Origin: Scleroderma bovista | Taxonomy: Eukaryota; Basidiomycota; Agaricomycetes; Boletales; Sclerodermataceae | Reading direction: 5' to 3' | Length of the DNA: 18,331 nt | NCBI GenBank assembly: GCA_037178675.1 | Contig: JAYMGJ010000366.1 | Location: 1-18,331, forward strand | In this document: positions 8,213-17,863 of the stretch, one piece after another | Layout: each line of letters opens with the position of its first letter | Numbering within the stretch: the first letter of the stretch is position 1 | Translations under genes and position numbers: made by a program | Notes under the pieces: generated by a model | What the model was told of the DNA's origin: nothing | The model's database searches: none | What the model saw: only the letters and a program-made list of their open reading frames with translations

Positions 8213-9972
8213 CAGGAGGGGCTGTGGCCCTGTAAGCACAAATGACTAAGTGCTTGGTAAGTGATTGGTAAGTGATTGATAAGCAGTGTAATCAGGCTGA
8301 GTAATCAATGGGGAGAGCCTGAACAAGCTGCTGAGCCAAGGGAAAGAGCAAAAAACATAGGTAAAAAGGGGTGCATAATCAAGAATATGGAAAAATCATT
8401 GCATGGGGCCCAAAAGAGAGGGGGGGAAAGCATGGGATGAGTAGATCAAAGCTAAATGAGCATATGCGATGACATAATGCATATGAATCATAGGGGCATG
8501 AGTCATGAATTGATAAGCAGCATGATAAGCATGATTTGAAGGATGATTGGTAAGTGATTGGTAAGGGGAGTAATGGGGATTAGTAATGCCAAGAGGGGAT
8601 GAATAATGCGCAGCAGAGTGAGTCAGAGTGAGCCAGAGTGACTCTGTGTGACTCAGACAGAAGGGAAGCACAACCTGTGATTGATTGAACTTTAGATCTG
8701 GAGATGAGCTTCTGAAGCAGTGCCACTGATGGGAGTGGCTGGGGGATAATAAAAGAATTAATCCGGCCAGAAGAGCAGTGTCAGGGGGCCTGGAATGACA
8801 AGTAGAGTCACAGCTGGTCACAGAGTGTCACAAATCCCTTGGATTGAGCTTCTGTAGAGCAAAAACGCAAAATTTGGTGCTCCTAAAGTGCAGTCTTCCT
8901 TGAGCAGTAAGGGGAAGGTTCTGTACTCTATTAGGGCTCCTAAGAAGGGTTCTAGAGCACTGTTTCATTCATGTTTGTTGCGGGATAGCAGGGAAGTGAA
9001 ACGTGAATAGCAGATTTGATGTGTCCAGGGAAGCGAGATGAATGATAGAGGGAGATGGATGTGACAGGACTCTGGGATGAAAGGACCATATGCAGAGGAC
9101 TCAGGAGACACAGAGATGACCAGGTATGAATTTTCAAGTCTAATGATAGACTTGAGATGACCAAAGTATGTGCACGATGTGGGACTGACAAGAAGAACGC
9201 ACTGACCAAGAACGAGAGGGACTGAGGGAGCAGGCTGGGAAGATATGTGCCAGGCAGTGCACAGAAACTCTGGGAGAGGCTGTCCTAAGAGCAGGACATA
9301 GTGGAGATCTGCTGCAATAGCGGAGAAATGTTCCAGAGAAAATGCAGACTCCATAGTGAGTGATGAAGTGGGTGTCTGGATTGCGGGTGGAATATATCCG
9401 TGGGAAATAAATGGATTTACGTCGGAACTTGACAGGCAGATAGACCATGGTCTAGGCTCCATGATGGTATAGTCACATGATTGATAGCTTCAAAAGTGGT
9501 GGAGTTATTCAAAATATCAGAATGCCGGCACTGGGCACCTAAATTTGACATTTGGGCACTAAAATGATTCTTCCTTTTCTCCTTCATTTCTCTATCATTT
9601 CTTCTGCTTCTTTGGTTGTTCTGGTATGGGAGTTGGACTGCAGTAGGTTGCATTCCTCTCTCATACTGAAATGATCATCAATCCTTGGATTCTTCTGCTT
9701 CTTGGTGGTTCTCATGCGAGGGATGACTGCTGGACGTCGGCAGTCATCTCTTGCTCCAGAATAGTCATTATTGTGCGATAGATGGCTACAACGAGCTTGT
9801 ATTCATTCCTCGCATAAGATAGTCTTGACTTTGCGTGATATGGATAGCGAGGGCTGTCTGTATCCCTCAAGTCGGGACAATCTTTCAACAGGTCTTGGGT
9901 GCGTTCTTCGCATTAATTTCATCAGCTAACTTTCTCCATGTCCACAGTACCAAACACATTTGGTGCGTAACA

Positions 9973-10033
9973 ATGCCATGGGCAGTATTATCCTGCTTGC
10001 CAGTGTCTTCAGCGGTGTCATGCTCCTGCACGT
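9973..10033. other. 61-bp spacer between the two retrotransposon structures
   Basis: Short unique sequence between the TG end of the right arm and the TG start of LTR A. It is open in one minus frame (VQEHDTAEDTGKQ) but too short to assign. It does not continue the transposase-like ORF broken at 1046. Confidence 0.3.
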
Positions 10034-10701
10034 TGTAAGGAACTAACACGACTTAGCTACGCAACTACGAAATATTTCTGATCTACGAAGCACTCAAGAG
10101 GGCCCGGGCATTGGTGAGGACACCTACCGCGGATCTCGGGGTGAGTTATGGTCGGTACCGGGTAACTGGTATTGATCGTCCTGCGACCGGCAAGGCCCAC
10201 AAAGGGCAGGGCAGACGTATGTCATCTACAACGCACCGAAGCGGCCAGGTTAGATCCTGCGCCCTATGTCCTGAGGCACGGCCCTCTCAGTGCTTTGCTG
10301 CCCCTTGTATTTTAGCTTTGACGTATTCTTTGTACCTTAGATACATTGTCTGCTCGGACGTCGAGCCACTCGCGCTTTGACGTCATTAGTACTGTACTTA
10401 AGCCGCCTGTAGCAGCCTCGAGCTGCAGCAATCCGATTCCCCCCAGTTCCGCATTTCACGTCCGAGTCATCAGTCTAAGAAGTCACAAGTTCCCGTCATA
10501 TCTACAGCATTCACCATCCGAGTTTCAAGTCCCTTCCGTCTCTTCTGCCTCTCTTCTCACTCCCTTGTCCTCTCGAACACCCGAACCCGCACCTTCCCCT
10601 ACATCTGGAGCCCACCGCAAGTTCAAAGGACCCCTCTGGACCTTGACCTTGCACCTCCCTCTCTGCGTCGTGCCTTTGATTATTCCTAGGTTCCTTTTTA
10701 G
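10034..10701 (+). mobile_element. Probable 5' LTR and leader of gypsy element A
   Basis: Begins TGTAAGGAACTAACACGAC, a TG-start LTR-like sequence, and leads into the gag of element A on the same strand. The 3' edge of the LTR is not resolved. The stretch TTCTAGTATCAAGTC around 10713 could be a decayed primer-binding site (compare TGGTATCA), and GAACTT-C-AAGTTC is a small palindrome just before it. The sequence keeps many CpGs, unlike the arms to its left. No second LTR copy of this family is seen in the window, so the boundary and the name LTR rest on position and the left end only. Confidence 0.42.
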
Positions 10702-11544
10702 AGAACTTCAAGTTCTAGTATCAAGTCATATTTCACTATTCTGCCGCAGATCGAAGAAAGTACGCCCATCCATAGGCAAGAGAGCCATCCCCAGCCGTCT
10801 GAAAGGCCTATAGAAGACACCCCAGCACAGTCCAGAAATATCCGTCCGCTGTCGGCGCCGTTTCATCTGCGCCCAGCCAACTTTCCTGATTTGCCACTAT
10901 CGCCCCTGACTCCATCGCCCCAGTCTCGATCTTTGACGATCGCTGCTGAACAGCCATCGCCCACTATTCCTAGCACTCGGAGCAGAAGATCTTATACAGA
11001 AGCTGCTCCACAGCCAAATCGTTATCACAAGCCATCCCAGCCAGCCAACACCTCCCGCCCATCACAAACTTCTGTTGTCCATACTCAGCCGACACCATCC
11101 CTTACGGCCCCCAACACCGTTACACCGCTCCCGACTCTAGCTATAGCCCCCGCTACTGCGCCCTCAGCTCAGCCCCCACTAAATACTACCTCAATTATTA
11201 ACACAGCCGCCATGTCTAGTACCACCACAGGCTTCCGAGGCATGCCCGGTGCTGGATCGAAAGAGGCCCCCTCCTTCTCTGGATGTGCCGGGGACCTCCT
11301 CGATTTCTTCACCCAATTTGAAGACCTAGCCAATTCATGTGGTCTCACCAGCAGGGAACAATGTCGAGCAGTCCTCCGATATATTGATTCCGCTACAAAA
11401 CAGCTCTGGATATCTCTTCCTGAGTATGACGCCGCAGATTACAAAGCATTCAAGGCTAGGGTTGTCAACGAATACCCTGGCACGGAGAAGGGCATGCAAT
11501 ATACCTACCGTGACCTGGAGCGCATTGTCCTTACTCACAGTTGA
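10702..11544 (+). pseudogene. gag: Gag of gypsy element A, truncated
   Basis: The frame is open from 10702 to a TGA at 11542-11544. The first ATG is at 11212 (GCCGCCATGTCT, a good context). The stretch before it is Pro/Ser/Thr-rich without Met, so translation may start at 11212 or an upstream exon may be missing. From the ATG come GSKEAPSFSG, FFTQFEDLANSCGL, CRAVLRYID, WISLPEY and YKAFKARVVNEYPG, the helical capsid-like pattern of fungal Ty3/gypsy Gag (cf. ...GSKxAPxFxG...LxxFFxxxExL...). The protein stops after RDLERIVL, where sequence of opposite orientation begins near 11536; the rest of gag and all of pol are missing. Confidence 0.62.
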
Positions 11545-13519
11545 AACATCCTGTGTCCTTCCACGAGAGTGTCCCTCTCACTTTCCCTGAGGCTCCACCT
11601 CCTCTATTGTAGGTGCCTCGACCAGCGTCCCTCGTTCCAGGCTGCTGGCCATCTGTTCACTGCTGTCTCACATTGGACAGTGCTTTCTTATACAGCATGT
11701 TTCCCCTGTGGAAATATTTGTGCCCGTTGCCAGAGTTCTCAGAACTCAACTTCTCCTTCGCAGGAACACCTGCGCTAGCCCCTCTAAATGAACTTGTTCG
11801 ATAGTGATTGCTGATCATCTTCAGCATGCTCTCCATCTTCTGAACCTCAACCAGGATTTGATCCATGGCTGAGTGTTCTGCAGATATTCCACGTGCCTTC
11901 ACGACTCCTTCTGCCAACGACAACAGGAGTCCGTTGATGAACTTCCTCCTCATGGAATCATCCAGCGGCTGGACCATCCTGGCCACACGACGTCTCATGT
12001 CATTGTAGAATGTGAGGGCCTCTTGCTCAGAGGAGTACCTCGTCTTATTGTACTTTTCAGCCGCATTCTGTGCGGAGGCTTCATGAATGAATTGCACGAA
12101 GAGTGCGCAGATGAGGTCCTCGAAAGTCCAGTAACGGATCATGCGATCCGGGCCTTCGACTTCCTGGTCAAATCATTGGCCTGCTAAGTCTTCCAGACAG
12201 GTACCCATGTATGTGACCCTGTCTCCATTGTGGGTGGGGCCTGTCACTTTATAAATCCTGAACCAGCGTAAAACCTGGTTCACCCATTCATCAAATATGT
12301 CAATGCTGTCCTGGGCCTTGTATGCCTTGGGCTGGGTTATCTTCATCGACTTCACTTCTGGACCTGCTGGATTGCCTGGTCAGCCGACAGCTTCGTATAC
12401 ACGCTGTCTGTATCGGTCGAGCAGAGTGTCTGTATAGCCATTCATTCCAGGGGTCAATCCTCGATTCTGAGCTGTATAGCTCAGCTGATTATATTGCCCA
12501 GAGCAATTTGGAGTTTGTGCTGAGCACGCTTCTCTGCGCTCACGACGATGCCTTCTGTCATTGTCACTGTCATCATCTGAGGAGTCAGTTCCTCCTCCTC
12601 CTCCAGGTCCTCCTCCTCCTCCTGGGGGTGGTGGAGGCGGAAGGTTCTGGTACCTTTGGGCAAATGGGCCTTGCTCGTATCAAGGGACTTCCCTCGCTTC
12701 TTTGTGACTTTCATGCCAAGCCAAGTGGGGTGGGATGTCTCGCGATCAGGTGTCTCTTGATGCCCTGTCATTCTCTGCCTGTGGAGTGTTCAATGTCACT
12801 CATCGCCCACTCGTCCCACGAGTGGGAGTGTTGAAGATGGAGAAGTGGTCTTGCTCCTCTTCATCATCGATTTCGCTCTTGACAGTGAATCTCGGTGTCG
12901 GGTTATCCAAGAATACATCCCTGCATGATGTGTTCTCATTTCAAGGATCTGTTAGGAGAGCTACCCAGAGGCTGTCGAACATAGCCACCTGGTCTCCTCC
13001 TGGGACCAACCCATGGTTGTAGTCCCTTTCCTCACGGGGTGTGTTTTGCCAGTCCTCAGCGAGCATCCCCATTAATTCTTGCATGGACTCCTGCACCTCA
13101 CTATAACATGGAGGGTATGGTCCTTGGGAGAATGGGGAGGCAAAGAAAAAGGCACGACGGAGCTTGTGGAGTTGAGTCTCCCACTCTCCTATCACTGGTG
13201 TACTTGCCAGTCGACTAATCCCTGTCATTGGGGTGCTTGCTGGCAGACTGGTCAGAGGGCTATCCATCCTCGTAGTGTTCCTTGAGGTCATTGACCTCGG
13301 CTCAGGTGTCTCATATATGTTGTCGAGACCACTGGTCTCCTCACGAGCAAGGGCTCTGTTTACTTCCCCTAGGCGAACTTGCCTCGTATTGCCGTCAGCA
13401 GTGTTGGGCGCTCGGTTGCCATGGGAAAAATTTTCATGAGCCCTTTTGGGCTCACTAGATCTTGTGGCGCTCCTCAAGGTCATCCTGCACGTTGTCGCAC
13501 TAGTACCTATGACACTCAT
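11537..13519 (-). pseudogene. gag: Gag of gypsy element B, one frame with internal stops, truncated at the zinc knuckle
   Basis: Starts at ATG 13519 (MSVIGTSATT). Order of parts: Ser/Thr-rich N-terminus; a Pro run followed by Gly runs (about 12640-12590); an acidic-then-Arg-rich patch (DSSDDDSDNDRRHRR); a retrotransposon-gag domain (KSMKITQPKAY, DIFDEWVNQVLRWFRIYK, MGTCLEDLAG, VEGPDRMIRYWTFEDLICALF, MRRRVARMVQPLDDSMRRKF); a linker; then GCFNC, the first half of a CCHC knuckle, at about 11541. These pieces share one frame interrupted by several TGA stops; one replaces a Trp or Arg before FDQEVEGPDR. The knuckle is cut where element A begins. No LTR for B was recognised to its right. Confidence 0.7.
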
Positions 13520-13534
13520 GTCCAGGTTGTTCAA

Positions 13535-13633
13535 AAAATGTAAGTTGTTGCTGGCTCTGATGACTGATAGTCACACCCTCAATGAACACAACCTGTGTTA
13601 TATTGAGGGGTAGGTGATGGTACAGTAGTAGAG
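13535..13633. other. Segment between element B gag and the foldback, with a stem-loop
   Basis: Contains a palindrome at 13576-13609: CCCTCAAT and AACACA pair with TGTGTT and ATTGAGGG around a 3-base loop, with small bulges. It could be the outer tip of the foldback element or part of the B leader; I cannot decide. Confidence 0.4.
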
Positions 13634-13666
13634 TCACCTTAGGCACCAGTTCTCAGTGGCAACAGA

Positions 13667-13715
13667 GGTCTCTCAGATGGGGTTTTTATGTCATGAGAAA
13701 CCCATCTGAGAGACC
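13667..13715. repeat. Stem-loop near left end of foldback
   Basis: GGTCTCTCAGATGGGGTTT (13667-13685) pairs with AAACCCATCTGAGAGACC (13698-13715) around a 12-base loop with one bulged G. A decayed version occurs near the right end at 15589-15636. Confidence 0.75.
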
Positions 13716-13912
13716 AACCATCTGCACCGGGATTTGCCGTTCCTATTCGGCTAGTCCCAAATAGTGTTCATTTTGTTGGCTTCACGCCGGCATAGCCTCT
13801 ATGACCACTCTAGACCCTCCACTGAGGCTCATCTGAACCTCCTTGGCTTCTTGATTTTTATTAATAGTTGTTCACCGCTCTAGGTAAGATTACATAAGTG
13901 CTAAAAGTGCTA

Positions 13913-14643
13913 CTACTCCCAAAACACAACCACATTTGGTCAATACCAGAACTGCAACATTCCCACCCTCCTTGGAGTCTCCTCTGCCTTCCTGTGCCCC
14001 ATCCCTGGTCCCCATGTACTGTACATAGTATTAGATATGTTATATAAGTATATAGGTCCATAAATGGAGCCTCAAATGAGTGTGCCAGAGGCTCTGGATG
14101 GTTGGAGAAATAGTTAGGGGTAAAAGTAAAAAAGGCTTCGCATTTTTGATACATTGGACATATACACTTCTGAATTACATCCCCTTCAAGGGGCCATATG
14201 TACCTACAACATATACCAAGTGCATTTGATGGGGTGGAGCCTCTGAAGTGCTGTGTCACATTCTCCTCCTCCTGGTATAACACCCTGGGAGGCTCTTACT
14301 GCGAGTGTTGGTACTTTTGGGATGGTTTGTAATTGTATTAGTTTACTATTACCACTTGTCTATCACATAAACTGGGATACAGAGTGCTCTAAAGGTGAGC
14401 AGGAGGGCAAACACTACTTTTATGAAAATAGGGGCTTTATCAGTCCCCAGTGCAACCATCCATATTCTGACTATCTAGGAGGCTCTGTAATACTATATAG
14501 TAGTTGCCATATCATCACCAAGTTAATAGCTTGATGTGGAAGCGCAGGAGAAGTGAAATGATATGATGGATGGCATGGGAAAATGTCTGAAAAAATGCGG
14601 AGACTTTGAAAACATATCAAAAAAGTGACATAACACACCACAC
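13913..14643 (+). repeat. Core inverted-repeat arm, left (731 bp)
   Basis: Read base by base, this equals the reverse complement of 14693-15423. It starts at CTACTCCCAAAAC and ends at CACCACAC. Beyond 13913, outward, the match decays within about 25 bases. Confidence 0.9.
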
Positions 14644-14692
14644 TCATAGGTCAGATCCTCAGTACCACCACCAGTAGAGCACCAAATGCTGT

Positions 14693-15423
14693 GTGTGGTG
14701 TGTTATGTCACTTTTTTGATATGTTTTCAAAGTCTCCGCATTTTTTCAGACATTTTCCCATGCCATCCATCATATCATTTCACTTCTCCTGCGCTTCCAC
14801 ATCAAGCTATTAACTTGGTGATGATATGGCAACTACTATATAGTATTACAGAGCCTCCTAGATAGTCAGAATATGGATGGTTGCACTGGGGACTGATAAA
14901 GCCCCTATTTTCATAAAAGTAGTGTTTGCCCTCCTGCTCACCTTTAGAGCACTCTGTATCCCAGTTTATGTGATAGACAAGTGGTAATAGTAAACTAATA
15001 CAATTACAAACCATCCCAAAAGTACCAACACTCGCAGTAAGAGCCTCCCAGGGTGTTATACCAGGAGGAGGAGAATGTGACACAGCACTTCAGAGGCTCC
15101 ACCCCATCAAATGCACTTGGTATATGTTGTAGGTACATATGGCCCCTTGAAGGGGATGTAATTCAGAAGTGTATATGTCCAATGTATCAAAAATGCGAAG
15201 CCTTTTTTACTTTTACCCCTAACTATTTCTCCAACCATCCAGAGCCTCTGGCACACTCATTTGAGGCTCCATTTATGGACCTATATACTTATATAACATA
15301 TCTAATACTATGTACAGTACATGGGGACCAGGGATGGGGCACAGGAAGGCAGAGGAGACTCCAAGGAGGGTGGGAATGTTGCAGTTCTGGTATTGACCAA
15401 ATGTGGTTGTGTTTTGGGAGTAG
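14693..15423 (-). repeat. Core inverted-repeat arm, right (731 bp)
   Basis: Mirror of 13913-14643 with no mismatch that I could find. The transcript of either strand through both arms would fold into a 731-bp hairpin with a 49-nt loop. Confidence 0.9.
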
Positions 15424-15588
15424 CAACACTTTTTGTGATTATGTAATCCTACAGGAAGCGCAGAAATAAAAACAAATCGAGTGGGGATTAAGCGGAGAAT
15501 GCTGGGAGGCTCATGGGAGGCTCACCAGAAAGGGATGGGAACCACTCTGTCTATTTCGGGATTTGAGTGGGAGTAGCGCTGAGGGTGG

Positions 15589-15636
15589 GTATCTCTTAGA
15601 TGGGTTTCACCCTACAAAGAAACCCCATCTGAAAGA
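15589..15636. repeat. Stem-loop near right end of foldback
   Basis: GTATCTCTTAGATGGGTTT pairs imperfectly with AAACCCCATCTGAAAGA. It has the same core words as the left stem-loop but carries more mismatches. Confidence 0.65.
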
Positions 15637-15671
15637 CTGTGGGAACATCCTTAAACTGGTGCCTAAGGTGA

Positions 15672-16323
15672 GTAGAGTACACGCCTATTTCTGTGAGGGG
15701 TCACATTGACCTCAAGGGGGGTCAATATCCCACAAGGGTTTGGTGGTGGCTCAGCAGGGGAAATCCGGTCAATAGCACCCTGACCGACCAAACAATGTCA
15801 ATTATGGCATTATTGTTTTAGGTATTACGCACCTTATTTGCTGCCTCACATATTGGTTCTAAGGGACCTAGATGGTAACATTATATAAATATGCCAAACA
15901 TATCTCATAAGCCGGCAGTGTGCGTGATAAGTGTGCAAGGTCAGATTGAGGTCAGGCTATAGGTGTGGTCACTGTGGGACAGGGCTTAACGTATGGGTGA
16001 GTCGAGGGTCAATCAGGTGCCAATATTCTGAGGCAATTTCCAGGTCACTTTACATGCTGGATGCACGTCATGGTTGATGTATATTCACTCTCAAATCTAT
16101 GCATGCTGTGCACCAATGTGACATCTATTAGTACACAAGGGCACAGTAGATACTGGGAGCCTCATCCAGCATGAACAATCAGACCATGAAAAAAAAAAAA
16201 AAAATCAAATGCAGGTGTATTAGCTGTACTACGTGAATATTCGTCACAACTAATGGGCCAGGATGGTTGATAAAAGAGATAGGACAAATTAATGGTGTAA
16301 CAGTAATGGAGTTGCCCATCCAG
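15672..16323. other. Non-coding stretch between foldback and seven-exon gene
   Basis: No gene seen on either strand. It begins with another imperfect palindrome (GGTCACATTGACC...GGTCAATATCCC at about 15699-15750), holds one GGGAGCCTC word at 16158, and a run of 16 A at 16189-16204, which is T16 on the strand of the gene ending at 16324. Part of it is likely the 3' untranslated or flanking region of that gene. Confidence 0.4.
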
Positions 16324-17740
16324 TTACCACATGAGTTCATTATGGATAGCCTTTTGCCACTGAACGGTTACCTTATCAAAAGCAGGGCGTGCTGGGCTTG
16401 AGGACGTGCCAGGATATGCCTTCAGGTCAGCCTGCATCGTGCGCGTGAAGAATCTATAAAGATCTGGTTATTGAATGACTGAGGGGACTCAGAGGAATGA
16501 AGACCACATACACTTCAAGATACTTTGCATGGCCTGCAGGTGTCGTCTCCGTTGCACGAGCCTCCTTTCTGAGTTCAGACAGAACCTGGTCGACATATTC
16601 CCAGTATTCGCTCGACGTCCAGACCCTGTCATCAGCATCCACCCATGGGCTTTCCTCTTCATGCTGTTCTTCGTGCTCACTTGGTGTTTCCTGACCCCTG
16701 CATTTCTTCTGGGACACACACTGGCTGCATTCATCAACGATGGACTCGAACACTGTCATTGAGTCATGCTAGAGGACACATGAGATAAATTAAAAATTAA
16801 CAATCCAATTCTTACCAAAAAGGCAATCCGTGCCCATTGTGTGGTCGTGATTTCGTGAGAGCCACCATGCGCCAGTGACTTTGCAAGAACTGAAATATGG
16901 GACTTGCTTGCGATGTGGTTGGCAATCTATAAATGCTAATGATGAAGGACATCTTGGGCATTAGTAGTACGCTCACCTTCTGTTTCATGTTGGATCGTGC
17001 TGATGTCAAGAGATCCTTGATTAGGGTGCTGATGTGCTCGGACATCTCTGGGTCTTCTAACGCAGCTTCCGGAATCTTGAAGACAAGATGGTTCTTCTTT
17101 GCATAGACCTGTAGTATGTGAGTATAGTTTGTATGGCATAGTCAGGATCACTATTTACTTACGAAGACATGGCTTGCAAGGTCATTTACATATGCGGTCA
17201 AATTCGGAGAGAGCAGGCATGTCTTGAGTCGGTCCTTGAGGATGTCCTTGGGGATGATCATGAGTGTCTGAACAGGTACTGTTGTCGTCTACGTACTTTA
17301 AATTCATTGGATTCAATGAACTTCTCTGCAGTCGACTTGTCCCTCGCTGCCACCATTCCCAATACATCTGCACGAATAGCGATCATCATCTCTGGTATGG
17401 TTAGCTGGTATACATTCATTTAATTGTTAGCTATTAGTGACAACAAAAAATGTCCACTCACGCCAGAAAAGTCTTCTAAGGTGTCTTCAGGTAAGCCCTT
17501 TTCCCTACAAAGAGAGACAGCAAAATGCTTCAAGCGCTTCTGTTCTTGTTGGGCCTCAGCCTCAATGGATTCGGAACGAGGCCGTCGTTGCCCCGTCTGA
17601 GGGCTTGGAGTGGTGGTCATTTCCTGGTCATCTTCCATGGGATCTTCGAAGGAGTCCTGCGCAGGTGTGTTCCCTTGACTCAGATTGTTGCTTGTAGTTG
17701 ACCCATGCCTCATGTGGTACCTGGCAAGGAGGCCCGCCAT
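16324..17740 (-). CDS. Intact seven-exon gene, 366-aa protein of unknown function
   Basis: Exons (minus strand): 17740-17462, 17404-17297, 17246-17163, 17108-16977, 16926-16816, 16768-16512 and 16453-16324; stop TAA at 16326-16324. Introns are 47-58 nt, all GT..AG (donors GTGAGT, GTACGT, GTAAGT, GTGAGC, GTAAGA, GTATGT), and joining them gives one frame without stops. Exon 1 (93 codons) is Pro/Ser-rich with a possible bipartite nuclear signal (RRPR...KRLK). Later parts are helical: KDRLKTCLLSPNLTAYV, KIPEAALEDPEM, SNMKQKIANHIASK, WARIAFL, an acidic stretch, EYWEYVDQVLSELR, then DLKAYPG. I recall similar proteins repeated in basidiomycete genomes near transposons, but know no function. A longer frame exists upstream to 17809; the ATG at 17740 was preferred because of its position and family-like start MAGLLARYHMR. 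The third exon start is the least certain. Confidence 0.72.
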
Positions 17741-17863
17741 TGTTGACTGGGTGCAGCAAACAGGCAAGCGTGTGGAAGAGTGCAAAGCAGGAAATTCATT
17801 TGTAAACATAACTGCATGTCAACCACAACACTGGTAAATCATGAGATCAGGTGTTCAAACTTT
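17741..17863. promoter_or_regulatory. Presumed upstream region of the seven-exon gene
   Basis: Short gap between the stop of the right-edge ORF (17864) and the chosen ATG (17740), both on the minus strand. No clear TATA box. The 23 codons upstream of 17740 are open, so the start could be at 17809. Confidence 0.3.

Larger units (their letters stand above)
3369..9972 (-). mobile_element. Truncated Ty3/gypsy LTR retrotransposon, 5' two-thirds
   Basis: Read on the minus strand, the order is LTR plus leader (9972-7651), gag-position ORF (7639-6395), protease (6394-6303 continued at 5683-5391), reverse transcriptase (about 5100-4290) and RNase H (about 4130-3740), then a linker ending at 3369. Integrase, polypurine tract and 3' LTR are absent. 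The left end is fused directly to an inverted LTR-leader fragment (1046-3368) instead. A foreign solo LTR (5689-6297) interrupts it. Allowing for that insertion and one missing base near 5430, the frame from 7639 to 3369 is a single one broken by in-frame stops. The domain order PR-RT-RH is that of Ty3/gypsy (Metaviridae-type) elements of fungi. It cannot move on its own. Confidence 0.85.
7651..9972 (-). repeat. Right arm: 5' LTR plus leader of the gypsy element
   Basis: Reverse-complement partner of 1046-3368. It lies directly upstream of the gag-position ORF, so it is the functional 5' end of this copy. It contains TATATAAA at 8212-8205 and AATAAA at 8163-8158, and starts TGTTACGCACCA at 9972. 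Against the left arm most differences I read are C/T or G/A changes, often at CG. For example, in the stretch pairing with 1801-1900 the left copy keeps several CGs that are TG or CA here. The 5-bp flanks of the two arms (TGCAG before 1046, ATGCC after 9972) do not match, so the pair did not arise as one simple insertion. Confidence 0.72.
13634..15671. mobile_element. Foldback (long terminal inverted repeat) element, about 2.04 kb
   Basis: The ends match as inverted repeats: TCACCTTAGGCACCAGT at 13634-13650 pairs with ACTGGTGCCTAAGGTGA at 15655-15671. Each end then carries a stem-loop with the same words (TCTCAGATGGG...CCCATCTGAGAGA), then about 170-200 diverged bases, then a core arm of 731 bp identical on both sides around a 49-nt spacer (14644-14692). 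Outer positions sum to 29305 and core positions to 29336, so the sides differ by 31 bp outside the core. I see no transposase. Reading frames inside the arms (for example 14283-13861 and its mirror at 15053-15469) are mirror copies without recognisable motifs. It is best described as a non-autonomous DNA-transposon-like or foldback unit, with family unknown. Confidence 0.6.

Noticed and set aside
12322..12834. 170-codon + strand ORF
   Set aside because: Shadow of the minus-strand gag B; the Leu/Cys run is the complement of the Pro/Gly repeat.
10021..13495. CCTGCACGTTGT shared at about 10025-10036 and 13484-13495, considered as a long target duplication of the A/B pair
   Set aside because: A 12-base match is expected by chance several times in 18 kb, and the second copy lies within the B gag coding frame, not at an element end.
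13502..13506. CACTA at the right side of element B as the tip of a CACTA transposon
   Set aside because: It lies within the gag ORF of element B, and no matching TAGTG end with inverted repeat was found on the other side.
13861..14283. 140-codon ORF repeated at 15053-15469
   Set aside because: Mirror copies inside the identical palindrome; no family motif and no independent evidence of coding.
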